Shown: positions 21,374 to 34,360, counted from the stretch's first letter. The stretch is 64,000 nt of DNA from Gigantopelta aegis (GCF_016097555.1 NC_054702.1:105014226-105078225); one strand, 5' to 3'. Notes: a model not told the origin generated them from the sequence alone. Translations and numbers: made by a program.

Positions 21374-22117
21374 TACATAGAAACAAATTACTGGTAATAT
21401 GTGCACAACACAATGCAGAGCTTAAACTACACACCACCTACGGGTTAGTCAGTCACCAGCATTACAAATACATAGAAAAGAATTTCTGGTAATATGTGCT
21501 CAACACAATGTACAGCTTACACTACACGCCATCTCAGTGTTTATCCATCACCAGCATTACAAATACATAGAAAAACATTACTGGCAACATGCGTTCAACA
21601 TAATGCTACATACCACTTATGAGTTAGTCCGTCACCAGTATTACAAATATATTTAAAAAAGAATTACTAGCAACATAAACTCAACATAACGCACAGCTTA
21701 TGCTACACACCACCTACGAGTTAGTCTGTGACCTGTATTACAAATACATTGAAAAGAATTACTGGTAAGATGAACTCAACATAACGCACGGCGAACACTA
21801 CACACCACCTACGAGTAAGTCTGTGACCTGTATTACAAATACATTGAAAAGAATTACTGGTAAGATGAACTCACCATAACGCACGGCGAACACTACACAC
21901 CACCTACGAGTTTGTCTGTCACCGGCATAAAGCTGTTCTGAATTGTGAGAAAATATGTCTTGTTACTTAATGAAATTTGTTCAGGAACATTTCAGCGATT
22001 CCCTTCCATTATTCTACAGGGTAGGAAGTTCTGTTGTGGAGTTTGTTGCAAGACGATCACAGCAAGTAGAACCTGTATAAATAACTGCCTATCACTGGAG
22101 TGGAATCATGCTCGTTG

Positions 22118-25100
22118 CTAGTCATGTGTGTGCGGGTGTATACCGGCCATGATGCTCGGCTTCGTGTGATGGCTACCCGGCGACGAGCTGGGACGGACAA
22201 GAGGTGGGGGTTGGTGCAGAATAGTCTTTTGTGGCATCAAGCTAAAACAAAACAAAAATCAATTAGCTACACATTTGGGATTACGGATTAAGGATTATCT
22301 GATTATCTAGCGTTAGAAGGTCAGGTAACATTGTTTCAAGTCAGAAGAATAATCATATAACATATACTCCATGTCACTGTGAGATTCATCCTGGCAGCAA
22401 ACATCTCTCTGTGATATCATTACAAGAAGGAATGAAAAGGAGAAGAAGATCATATAACATACTGGAATAATACGGTAAACTTGGATCCAATTCTACACCT
22501 ATCTATGCCAGTACAGTATGTTTATTAACCTTCTGACTACTGCAGGCGAGATATCTCGCCCGACGTCACGTCAGTCGATATACTGTACACTGTATACAGT
22601 GCATTCCCCAATTCATATTTCCCGCCGTTTTGCACACGACACTCACCGGAAACGGAAATATAATTAAAGAAAAAAGAATTTTTTTCAAAATGGTGGTTTT
22701 TGTTTTGATTTTTTCAATTGAAAATACCTTGAAATTTTGAGTTCAAAAAGTGGTTTTCGGCAAGTATTTTCGCTTGACAACAATGGCGGCACGTCGCGGT
22801 AATTTTTAGGGATCGATAGCTGATTGTAACAGCTAATTTGATAATAAATTTGATCGTTTTACCAACAACGAAAATTACCAAATATTGCAATATGAATTGT
22901 AGTTCGGGTTTAAAAAAAAATTCTGGTCAGAAAACCACTGTTATCGGGAATAATGGACATAAATACTGGACAGCTGGCCACAAATGCCCGTAAGTAAACG
23001 CAACTTTTTCGATTTTTTACCTAATTTTAATCACCATTAGCCGATCTAAAATAATAAAAATTACAAAAAAAGACACGAAAATAATACTTACCGATTCTTA
23101 TTTGAACTTTATTTCATGTATTTATGAAACATTTAAGTGAATATATGTGAGTAAAAATTATAAACTTGTACCCACTCAACGTGGTTTTTGTTAAAAATTA
23201 ATCCAGTAGTCTAAAGGTTAACTGATGTAGTTTAGTTTTGGACAATTTCTTTCAATAAAAAAAAGAGAAGACAAACAACCCATGGTCAATCTATACCAAT
23301 ATCTGTCTGCAAAGTTCTTTGTTTATGCTATAACTTGTCATAACAACATACAATAATGACAAAGTACACTTGTAATTGGTTTCATCTAATTCAATTTATC
23401 ACAACCATTTGATTTCAAATAAATTGTATTCAATGCCATAAAGCAACACTTTTCATTAAAAAAATTAGAAAAAATTAATTACATTTTACAGATTATTTTC
23501 ATTTGAAGATCACCAACATTGAGACAGACTAAACCTGGATCAGCCAATAACTATGCAACTTGCCAATAACTGACCTGACAGAGTAAACCTGGATCAGCCA
23601 ATAGTAACAGTGCAACTTACCGAGGGTGATTGTTGTGACTGTGGTGTGGTGGGGAACCTTTTGCTGTAGCGGGGGGTTGTTTCAGGAGAGGGGGAGGTGC
23701 TGCAGCGGTGGGAGAATTACTTGCTGGGTTTATGGAACATGGGGAACCATCTATAGATTTGTCAACATCCATCTGTAATGAAAAACAAGAAACTGACATT
23801 GATTTATTAATACCAGAGACATTTTGAAAACAATCTTGTCCTTTCGGTATACATTTTCAGAAAATGTTTACAGTAGGTTACTGATGTTTTAGTCATCTAA
23901 AATATTACTTGGAATGTGCACTGAACACAACATGACTCCATTTAGACTAATGCTTAACACACAAATGTTTTAGTTATGACCTATATATTTCTCCCTATGG
24001 TACAAGCTTAAATCTCTTACACAATAAAATAAAACAAACCTATGAAAATAACAAAGTCTGTTTACCTTTTCAGTCTCCCCATTTTCCTCTTCCTCCTTTA
24101 TGGAAGAATCGACCCCATGTTCCAGTTCGTACTCTGCCAGGACCTCGTCCAGGTTGTAACGTCGGCGGAAGTTGACAAAGAAACTTCGAACATGAGCCTC
24201 TAGTTTGTTACCAATGACATCGGCAATCGCTTGGAAATCTTTTCCGTATTTCCTCACACCTGAATACCATAAAATTTTATGGAATATTTGTATTAAAAAT
24301 GACAGGCTTTTTTTTTATCACAGCAAGTGAAATAAATTATCTTATGAAGATATAAAATAATAAATTAAAAGCAATGGTATCAATATTTATTTTTTATTAA
24401 AGCCAGTTAAGAAAAACAGATTATGAACATCTTCATTTAATAGCTACAGAAGGCACAATCTTACCTTGAACAGCAAGCAATAACTCTTCGTTTGTCCATC
24501 GGGCATTGATTTTGAAAGGAGCCTTTAAAACAAAAGGTAATTCATTTACAAAAACTATCATGTTTCAAAAGATATTTTATTGCAATTGAAGTATAGTTGT
24601 TCTTGTGAACATTACGTCAGTTTATGTTAGCATGGAACATTTTATCTAATACAGTCAAACCTGTCTGAAGTGGGCATGCAAGGAAGTAGACAAAAGCAAC
24701 AGCTGAAGACAGGTGGCCGCTGATTACAAGTTGCCAAATATAGTCTTTAAAATGTTTGTTGTTTATTTTTTTACTGTCTGTACTGCTAATTAAATTATTA
24801 ATGGAAGTGGCTTTATAGTTTACTGTCAAAATCATCTTCTTCAGAAATAATGAAATGTAACTGGAATGTATTAATTTAACAGTTTCAAATTCATTATCCC
24901 TCAAGTTTGTCTTCTTTGTCCATTTAATTACTATTTCATGCGGCATATTGTCACAGTAGATGAATGTACAAATGTCAAGCGTAACCTACCCAGAGGCAAC
25001 TAGATGCATTCCAGAGTCATACCTTTTTAGCTCATACATAGTGGAGATGTCGGACTAAATGGGTATTACTATCCATTAAGGTGTGAGCATTACTTATTTG

Positions 25101-28100
25101 CATCATCTTGTCATTGTTGTTTAAAATATCCCTTTTATACAGGGGTTCTAGATTATGGTAGCCCCACTCCCATGGCTAGTGATATTCAGTATTGGGCTAG
25201 TAAATAACTATTATAACTAGCCCGATGGCTAGTGAAACAAATACCTTGTAAAATGCTACAGTTAAGTCTTATTTTGTAAATATGAATATTCTGCCCCTCT
25301 TTCCACCCCTAATATAATGGTTTTTAAGATCTATCTCCCTCTTTAGGTGATTTATCTGATTATTACTACATGTATTAGTAAAACAGTATTTATTTAAAGT
25401 AGGGCTAGTGAATTTTCAATCATGGCTAGTATATTTTTAAAATAACTGATCCCATGGCTAGTGGAATTTTATAAAATTCTAGAAGCTCTTTTTATAGAAC
25501 AGTAAACACTTACTATGGCAGCTGTGGCATTAGGTGGTACAAGTACATTTACATTACAAGTGTCCGCTTACAGAAGGTGACCGCTGATTACAGGTGATCA
25601 CTTTTGACTATTATATTTAGAAACCCAAAATCTGTTAAATAATTACAATCCCATCACATACTCTAAAACATACAGACTGTTATGCTGGGTTTAGCCAAAC
25701 AGAATAGCTCACCTCTGGAGGTTGGAACTCTTTTACACCATTTCCCAACTTTTCTTTTTGAAAACTGATCATCTGCTTGTTACTCTGAACCTGAAGAGAA
25801 CAACAGGTTACTTAGTGACAGTAATTTTGAGGTGTGAAGATAATATTTAGGGCCTGTTTTAGTTTCACAACAGTGGTGGAGAAGCTGTCATTATGAGGAA
25901 CTGACAGCTGATTGTAACAGCTAATTTGATAACAAATTTGACTATTTCAACAATATTATATATTAATACCTCGAATATATTACATATAAACTTTCAACTG
26001 GTCAGTATAATCAAGCTGCACTGCTTTGTGGGTTTGCAAACTAATAAATCATATTATACTCTTCCTGTCTAAAACATGGCACAGCTTCACAGTGTTCAGT
26101 TTGATCGACAGTATTTGGAAATGGTGGGGTCCTACAGTGGATAATAATGCAAAATACTATTGCTTGCTAGATTGTATATATTTATTAAATTGACTGATGT
26201 ATTACAATAATCACCGTGATGAGACTGTTGTTTTATGAAAAGCAAAACAACACTCAGACGTTTCTCTTTTTTTCAATTCTCATCACAGTGCCATAATTGC
26301 ATAATAACAGCTAATTTGATAACAAATTTGACTATTTCAACAATATTATATATTAATACCTCAAATATATTACATATAAACTTTCAACTGGTCAGTATAA
26401 TCAAGCTGCACTGCTTTGTGGGTTTGCAAACTAATAAATCATGATATTATACTCTTCCTGTCTAAAACATGGCACAGCTTCAGAGTGTTCAGTTTGATCG
26501 ACAGCATTTGGAAATGGTGGGGTCCTACAGTGGATAATAATGCAAAATACTATTGCTTGCTAGATTGTATATATTTATTAAATTGACTGATGTATTACAA
26601 TAATCACCGTGATGAGACTGTTGTTTTATGAAAAGCAAAACAACACTCAAGACGTCTCTCTTTTTTTCAATTCTCATCACAGTGCCATAATTGCATAATA
26701 TTAGAATATTCTGAATTGTATTTTGCCAAAATAAATCTGGCCAGACACAGTAACTGAGAATAATGGTAGTAAATACTAGACAGCTAACCACAACTGTTTG
26801 AAAATAAGCCTAACTAAAAATTAATTAAGTGTAATATTTTTTTTTAAACTTGCCAGGGTCTACTTTAAACATGAAGCGTAATATACATTTAGCAGGGATG
26901 TGATTTTTTGTTGTTGCATAAATTGATTTTCATAAAGCAGATTAAATTTGAATAATATTTATTTAACTACAGTATAGTGTTTTCAATTTATTTTAGATAA
27001 TACTGTTTAATTTTTCATTTTCAAATGTGTATCACATCTCTACTTTACTATTTGCTCAATCACCTGCACATTCATAAACAGAAGGCACAATCCACCCCAA
27101 CAGTTTTCCCAATCCTAAAGCAATCAGAAATACTTAGTTAGCTGTTCTAGTTAACTACAGAAACACAACAGTCAAGTCCACATTCATCTTCATCATAAAG
27201 AATAACAGTACACAGCTCACCTCGCGTTTTAAAGCAATGTGTTCAGAATCTAATGACTTCAAGATGGCTTCCGGTTGGGCGGCGGGCCCGGTCAACATGG
27301 CCAGCATGTCTTCCTTGGTGAGGAACATTCCTTTCGGAGGCTTCCTCTTGTGCTTCATCGGATGCGCTCGAACCATGTGTTGCTGTTCGTGGCGTTTCGA
27401 ACCCTGGGGCCGCATAAAACCAGTCCGTCTAAAAACAGGTAAAGAGTAAAAGGTTTTTTTTTAAAAACACAAACAACATTTTAAAAAGTAGAAAAATTTA
27501 CTTTCAAGGACTTATACACAGGTCTATACACCACAAGTAAAAAAAACCCAAAATCATAGTGGTTATTTTGTTATTATGAGTCTGAAAATAAAGCCATAAA
27601 AAGATATATCAATTGCAAATTAATTCCTAACTTTGTGCAGTAAGGATGGGTATATGGTATACAGTGGACACGTTCGCATTTAGTGATACAAGCCTAAAGA
27701 TCTCTTTAACTAAAGATTGAAATGTAGGTGAAAACATTTCTATTCTGATCAGAGACAAAAACCTCAACAATGACCATAAAAACATAAAACAGGCTTCATA
27801 CATGTTTACAACTAAATTCCACAACTTTTAACAACATTTTCAACAAATTTTCCATCACCCTTTTCAGGATTTTCCTGGACTTTTTTGGCAGTCATAAAAC
27901 AAACCAAGCCAAATATTACAATTTTATTGCAAATTGCCAATCTGGTTTTATTTTAAATTAAAAAGCAAATTTTCATTTTGATGACTCAGCTCAAAATTAA
28001 ATAGACTTTTCAAATCTGTAAAAGATTAAAATGCAATTTCCAAGACTTACCAGGAATATGATCCATATGACCCTGTACAATTATTAAAAACTAAAAAATC

Positions 28101-31100
28101 CAAGCCAATTTTAAGTACCATTTCTAATACCATTATCACAACATTAAAACCCCCGCAAAAAACCAGTGTAGCAAATAAAGCAATATTCTCACCTCCAATA
28201 CTGGTAACAGAAGTTACAGAGCGAACCCTTGGGTGTGACGTGAATCTGAGTGGTTTTCACCTTACAGTTGTTACAGTGGTCCCTGTCAACAGTCTGAAAG
28301 AAGATGGCAAACAATGATTCACTGTTGTGAGAAGTGAAACATTGGAGCTGTGTGAAACACACAGTCAGATATACAAGAATGAAAAATAAACATGACATTT
28401 TCTTAGGAACACAAAGGAATTTTAATGGAATGCGATATTGATTAACAACAAAATTTTAAATATTATTTTTAAGAATTAACAGTATAACAACAAAAGCTCA
28501 TTCTTACCCCATTCTCTTTAGTTTCACTGTCGCTATCAGAATTTCTTTCACCTTCATCAGACATGTCACTGTAAATATAGAACACATATTATAGTTTGTA
28601 AATACAACAAAATACCTCTTATGTTCTGATTTATTACTAAGACCTGTACAGTTTGTTGTAAAGCATCAAATGTGAATCAGTAGGTTCATCTGCAATATTG
28701 TACTACTTTAAATATTATGACCAGGCAATGTGTTGAGAAAATAATTTTCAACAATAATTTATTCTTACAGTGTAAATATGCGCATCATGCCATGATAATA
28801 ATGACCGAGCATGAGCAGACGCTACTTCCTCTTCCTTTGAGCACTTGCATTAAGGTATCTAGAAAAGCAAGCGACTGAAATTGTAAAAACTACACACCTG
28901 TCTGTGCCCCGCTGACTGTGAAGTCGCTTGGCTTGTCTGTCCATCAGACTGGTTCGAGATCGTGTTTTCTTCCACGAATAGTAGTACTTCACCAAGGCTG
29001 CTATAGACTTGTCAGGCAGCTATCAATGATAGAAAAAAAATAAAGATGTAAAATTATTAAAACAGGCTTCAAAATGTACTGTATATCTTCGCCTATATGT
29101 CAAAATATCTTCATCAAAGTATTATTTTATAACTTAGGGGGTCGACTTATAAGGGGTCAGATAATTACACAAAAATATTAGCATTTGGTGAAGGTATTGC
29201 AAGTTTTTATTGTTGAATTATTCCAGTGTTTATACTCAAATGTATTAATTTTACAATTTAATTTTTATAACTTTTGTTTTTTGGCATTAGATAAATTTTG
29301 GTTATAAAATGTGTCATGGAAAGATTTTTACTCAGATTGGGAACTTTTAAATAATTAAAACAGAAACTACATGTACAGCTGATTTATAAAACTGGCCCAA
29401 AGAAAATAGTTTGCAATATAAACCATGACAACAGCAATGAAATAGACTGAATTTTGGTTTTAATCCTGTTTATGTAAACCAAGACATTCACACTGCAATC
29501 ATGCTTATCATGCTTGTGTGAGAAATTTACCCAAAACATCTACAACACCATAGGTGCTTTGACAAATTTTAAACAGCCGTTCTCTTACTATCACCTATCT
29601 AACAATTAAAAAAATATATCAATTAATTTCCGAGATTTTAGGGTATGTAATTTTACCCTGTGTACCTTCCGACAGAAACCCTAACTGTGAGATGACTGCA
29701 CAAATATTTTAGTCTTCATCGGCTTACCATTTGTCGGATTCTGTGAAAACTCTTTCCGTGAAAGCTGAATGCCTGTTCAAACAGAACCTTATCTTCAACA
29801 GTCCACTCATCGGGAAATGGGGTGAAATTGGCCAAGTCCGCCAGTGCCCGGTCCACATTGTGCTTGTGCCAAAATAACATTCCCAATGCCTAAAATGAAC
29901 AAAACAAATTGAGAAAAGAAAATAAATATTTCAACATCACAACATAAAAGATAATATTTCATTAACAAGTACAATTTAAACGACATTATGTTGTTAATAT
30001 GCCCATAAAGTCTAAATTAATACATATTAGATCTTGCTATTAAAAAAGGTTGAGGGAAGTGATTTAATTGCTCCCCGAACTTAGATTATGGGGAGTCATT
30101 TAAGATCTTACCATATTGGAAGGAAGGAAATGTTTTATTTAACGACACACTCAACACATTTTATTTACGGTTATATGGCATCAGGCATATGGTTATGGTT
30201 ATGGACTACACAGATACTGAGAGAAAACCCGCTGTCGACATAGCCCAACGGGCCCACCGATGGGGATCGAACGCATTAAAACTGTGCGTCGAGCGAGAGC
30301 TTTACCACTGGGCTACATCCCACCCCTTACCATACTGATACCATATGAAGTCATATGCTAAGGGGAGCTAAAAATTACTCTTGAATTAGTCTCAGGGGAT
30401 TGATGAGGAGCGAGAGTGATAGCTCTCCTTAAAAGCTGAGATCTAGTGTTTATTTTTATTGAACTCACCTGTTCAGTGTTGTAACCATGCTTCTCCTTTG
30501 CAATGGTTGTGTATTCATCAACTTTAAAAAGAAAATAATTAGGGAGTTTATTTCTGAATTTTTGTTTTAAAATTTTTAATTAAAATGTTAAAACGACAAA
30601 GCTGTGATGATTAGCATAAAACTGTTAACCCTCGCACAAAGTGTAAAACTATTGAGGTCCGAATCGCACAACAAAACTAGATACGTCTGAACAGGTAGAA
30701 CTGAATTTTATTTCTTATTACCCCATGTAATCATGAAAACAGCAAATTTGAATGCGAAAATTAATTTTAAAATGTCTAAAAATTACAACTGATGACATTA
30801 ACATAAAAATACCCAAATATTGAATGAATAATATTTAACATCATAGCAACAAAAAAAAAGCAAAAACATTCTACCAATTCACATATAAGAGAAAAAATTA
30901 ATACACACACACACACTTAAGGTAAATATAATGTAGACATAAAAATTTACTTATTGTTATTTATGACTAACTTACTTTTAAGATCTTCCATCTCAATAGA
31001 TGGAGCCCACACGAGCATGGCATCTGTCCGAGAGTCATTTCGAATGCCTGAAACAAAGAACAATGGGTAACTTAAATAATTTATTAACAAGCATGAATTT

Positions 31101-32132
31101 GCAAAACATAAATTTAATATATTTTATTTGACACATATGATTGTTCTGAACTTCGCCTAGCACCATTTCAGGAGAGTGATCTACAGCTTGGCTTGATAAT
31201 GCTCATGATGAAGACTGCAAGGATTAATGAATCACCGGATGTCAAACATTTGGTAATTTTTAGGTCTTGGGAAGCAATTTGCTCCATTTTTCCTAAACAG
31301 AAGCAGACAATCTTTTACATGCATCTACCCACAGAAAAAGACAATATTTGATATACTGGTTATATGGGAACCTGATAGTGATGGGGAAAACTCAATATGT
31401 TCACTTAAGGGGTTCAATCCTACGACCCACGCACCTTGCAAAACATTACTGACTGAACCAGATCCCATCCCTTGTTTCTGTTCTGAGACCACATTCATGA
31501 AAGCAATTTAATAAAGTATAAATATAATGCATGCATTGTTTTTAAGTTTAAAAAGAATGCATCTTACATTAAACATTACAATAAGCTCACCAGACCTGTT
31601 AATCGGTACATCCTTCAATTTTTATTTATTTTTTAAATCAGTATTCAACAATGTTTGTTTTTTTTTTTTACTGGGGAAATAAAATATTTAAGGTTGCTTG
31701 GGTTTTTTCTCCATCTCAAACAGTGCCCCACAACTGCTATATCATAGGCTGGTATGTGCTGTCTTGTCTGTGGGAAGGTGCTTATAAAAGATACCTTACT
31801 ACTAATGGAAAAATGTAGCAGGTTTCCTATGAAGACTACACAGCTGTAGCCAGGAGAGATGAGCGATCACTTGCACTTGCCTAAATACTGACCTGAAAAG
31901 TTTCAGGAGTGACAAATTGATCACTGTGTAATAAACATTTTAATGCATTTTATTTGAAACTTCATTTTATTGCTCGCTTAGCACCATTTCTGGAGAGCAG
32001 ACTTTCTGCCAGAAAATAATTTAAAGGTACGTAAGAAAAACAAAACAGGTCATAAACATCCATGTGCCCCATATAAGTGTTTATTCATTTCATACACTTG
32101 ACAAATTTTAAACTGTAGTTCTCTTACTACTG

Positions 32133-32227
<95 letters not shown>

Positions 32228-33155
32228 TATATCCATTAATTTCCAAGATTTTAGGGTACATATTGTTGCTTGCTTGATTTTGGTCACATGTGGTGAAGAC
32301 TTCTATATCTCAGAATTACCAAAAGTATATTCAATTTCTGATGATTAATAAATAAATGTGTAGCACGTGTTGATAGGGGGTGGAGTTTTTTTTATCTAAC
32401 CCCCCACCCCCGCTCAAGCAATTTTTTTTTTTTTTTTTTTTATCAATACATTTTCCAAAGTAGCATGTCTTGAACTTTGCTTGCCAGTCTAGATCCCCCA
32501 CCCTTCCCTGTAAACAAAACAAACTTTTTACAATAACCTAATATATTTCCAATTGATTTAAATATATAATATAAATTATGATTAAAAAATTTATGTACAA
32601 ACATTCTCAATTAGTTATTTGTAACTATGTATTAGCCTAAAGGTTCATGTTAATCTAAAAAAAGGTTTCCTATAAACTAAATTAAAAACGAAATACTTGG
32701 TATTGTGAATAAAATACCATAGTTTTAATGCAAATATTTTTTAAAAATTAAGGAAACGACATACTCCTATTTTATTAAGAGATTCTTTTATTACAGTACT
32801 CGTATCACCCCAGTGACACTGGTATCAATGATCTATAAATAGATCACATGCGCCAATGTGTATATGCAATATTACCGCGTCTTTACTTACCGGTAATTAT
32901 ATCTGGTATCTCAGCTTGGTATTCATCACCAACTCTCATTCCATTTTCTAAAAATAATAAATTATCACCAGTTATTTATTTTTAAAACATACAAATAATA
33001 TGCTTAGCGAGTTCACATTTTCTATGGAGAACTTCAACGGATAAACGCCAAAACTCACCTTGATCGGAATCATCCCCACTACTATCTTCAGAATTCGGAC
33101 TAGCGCCTCTAGATGGCCTTCCATTGCGATAGTCGTCGGAATTTCTGTCTGCCAT
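22118..33155 (-). CDS. RCOR: REST corepressor (CoREST/RCOR), complete coding region, 14 exons
   Basis: CoREST links LSD1 and HDAC1/2 and carries their activity to nucleosomes. Exons, 5' to 3': 33155-33059, 32947-32891, 31047-30976, 30521-30469, 29889-29728, 29019-28898, 28568-28508, 28293-28193, 27428-27221, 25790-25713, 24522-24465, 24259-24066, 23772-23621, 22241-22118. They total 1539 nt with consistent phases (512 aa). ELM2 is about residues 35-115 ([29 protein letters not shown]). SANT1 is 120-166 ([30 protein letters not shown]). A Cys4 finger (C215, C218, C234, C237) follows, then the conserved [10 protein letters not shown] linker at the start of the LSD1-binding region, and SANT2 345-392 ([20 protein letters not shown]). 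The tail is Pro/His-rich, ending HPHTHD. An in-frame ATG two codons upstream (33161) could also start translation. Human RCOR1-3, as I recall them, lack the Cys4 finger. Confidence 0.95.
22525..23221 (-). mobile_element. piggyBac-like MITE, long copy in the last CoREST intron
   Basis: TTAA at 22525-22528 and 23218-23221. The left end reads CCTTCTGACTACTG and the right end CCTTTAGACTACTG (inward). It is the reverse orientation of the copy at 7804-8447, with high similarity along its whole length and about 50 extra bases near 22700-22750. It includes the same palindromes ggcgagatatctcgcc and cactgtatacagtg near the left end. Confidence 0.9.
24651..25617 (+). mobile_element. Possible degenerate TIR element in a CoREST intron
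   Basis: The left border cagtcaaacctgtctgaagt and the right border (read inward) agtcaaaagtgatcacctgt resemble the ends of Tc1/pogo-class MITEs, and both sides carry ggnccgctgattaca. The similarity is weak and TA duplication is uncertain. The interior holds the GGCTAGT-rich repeat. Confidence 0.35.
25140..25480 (+). repeat. GGCTAGTG-rich dispersed repeat
   Basis: The motifs cccatggctagtg, gggctagta, gatggctagtg and catggctagt recur, and the ends carry ttctaga and attctagaag. Related sequence is at 19950-20040. Class not recognised. Confidence 0.4.
25860..26820 (+). mobile_element. Diverged piggyBac-like MITE containing a tandem duplication
   Basis: The left part (cagctgattgtaacagctaa, ttgataacaaatttgac) and right part (atctggccagacacagtaac, then aatactagacagctaacc) match the internal sequence of 22525-23221 in the same order and orientation. 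The terminal repeats are not recognisable. Between the two parts lies the 390-bp duplication. Confidence 0.6.
25915..26700 (+). repeat. Two tandem 390-bp units
   Basis: The block beginning taacagctaatttgataaca at 25915 restarts at 26305 and runs to about 26700. The copies differ at only a few positions, so the duplication is recent compared with the surrounding MITE remnant. It lies in a CoREST intron. Confidence 0.92.
29500..29700 (+). repeat. Dispersed repeat family R1, copy 1
   Basis: Shares tttgacaaattttaaac, gttctcttacta and tccgagattttagggta with 31970-32290 and 59940-60260, all in the same orientation. No terminal repeats or coding capacity seen. Confidence 0.6.
30048..30440 (+). repeat. 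Dispersed repeat family R2, interrupted by a SINE
   Basis: The left part (gattatggggagtcatttaa) and right part (catatgctaaggggagctaa, then agctctccttaaaagc) match 58028-58500 and, reversed, 44160-44310. A SINE at 30116-30325 splits it. Confidence 0.65.
30116..30325 (-). mobile_element. tRNA-headed SINE, family A
   Basis: Flanked by the target duplication CTTACCATA (30107-30115 and 30326-30334). On the minus strand it has a tRNA-like head (gatgtagcccagtggtaaag, A box; gttcgatccccatcggtggg, B box), then the tail gacagcgggttttctctcag and ataaaatgtgttgagtgtgt. It is internally shortened: the central domain is missing. Confidence 0.88.
31205..31475 (-). mobile_element. SINE family A, old copy
   Basis: The reverse complement shows a head (gatctggttcagtcagtaat, then gtaggattgaacccc) and, further on, the eroded central and tail parts (agattgtctgcttctg, aaatggagcaaattgc, ccaaatgtttgacatc). 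Confidence 0.6.
31690..31845 (+). mobile_element. SINE family A central fragment
   Basis: Matches the central domain: cagtgccccacaactgctat, ggtatgtgctgtcttgtctg, tgcttataaaagatacctta and gtagcaggtttcc. The head is absent. Confidence 0.65.
31970..32290 (+). repeat. Dispersed repeat R1, copy 2, containing (AT)n
   Basis: Shares ctttctgccagaaaataatt, acttgacaaattttaaactg and tccattaatttccaagattt with 59940-60260. An (AT)n run of about 84 nt (32137-32221) lies where the other copies have only a short A/T stretch. Confidence 0.75.
32137..32221 (+). repeat. (AT)n microsatellite
   Basis: About 42 uninterrupted AT dinucleotides. Confidence 0.97.
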
Positions 33156-34319
33156 TACCATATCGTACTCTTGGGTACCCGAGGTACCTTTTCTTCGAGT
33201 TCTAAGCTGAATTCGTTCAATTTTGACGACTTAGTGCTCCGACGTTCTAAACACAGGCAACCAAAGGAAGAGACTGTTGTGTGGTCAGGCATATAAAATA
33301 GTTCAATGTGGAACTTATGAAATTAACCATCCTGTTACATTTACAAATTACAAATAATGACGAATAATTTAATTTATAGTCAATGATATTATGCAACTAA
33401 GTTTTATATTCAGTCTTTGTCATTTTGTGATAATTCATGCAACTGTTCGGCGGATAAATACAATATCCTTAGTTCCGCCTGATCTTTTTCGGCAACTATA
33501 AAGCACACAATTGCAAATTAAAAAAAAAAATTGGTCCAAGAACCAAAATATATAATTTGGACAAATTGTGGTCCTTGACACGATGTGGAGAAATATAAAT
33601 AAATGAAAAGCCTTGTAATAGGACAAAACTGACGTCGTTTGTGTTCTAGTGTACTTCCATCCAACTGTGCAAAAAATGGTTTGCTAAATATTTCGATAAG
33701 CAAATATTATTAGTTTTTACGCTCAAAACAAATACGTAACTGACAAACATGAACTAATATCATTAACTAAGTCAACCGTTCGATGAATTTTGAGGTAGTT
33801 GTCTCCTTTTATTAATTTGGATATATATACTCTTTGTTAAATTTTAGTCTCATGGTTGTCCCCACCAGACCACCGTAGCAAATGATTCTTGGTATTTTCG
33901 CTTTGTGTGTACGGGAAGTGTGCGTGCGAAAAGTCTGTATCGATAGATCCAAAACAGTATGGTGTACCTAGTTTTACTACCGTGACAAATAAATTTAGAG
34001 TTTGTCGGAAATTATTTACATAGCCTTATATTAAAACAAAAAACCCCACCCCAAAACAACCCAAACAAACAAGAAATTGGGACTGAATTCATTTTTGTTT
34101 TCAACACATACAGACATGGTACTTAATCGGGCCCACTTAAGCCGCACCCTCTATGAAGTAGGGTCCGTTAAACAATTATTATTACGTAACGGTAGCGGGT
34201 ATCAGATGCGTTGCGAGGGTGGGGTTGGGGGAATAGGTATTTGTCACGAGTTACATATCGTTTTTAAAACAATTGTCTCATTATTTATAAAGTAGAAGGT
34301 AGTAATTGTTCTTTAACGG

Positions 34320-34360
<41 letters not shown>

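Larger units (their letters stand above)
20120..21930 (+). repeat. 95-bp minisatellite, interrupted by the pogo/Tigger-like element
   Basis: The landmark attacaaata recurs at 21461, 21556, 21640, 21737 and 21832, spacings of 95, 84, 97 and 95. Units contain tagaaaagaattactggtaa, gctcaaca and cacaccacctacgagttagt. A further unit is split by the transposon: ttacaaa before it (to 20146) and catagaaacaaattactgg after it (from 21376). The array sits 190 bp downstream of the CoREST stop, so it may lie in that 3' UTR. Confidence 0.88.
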
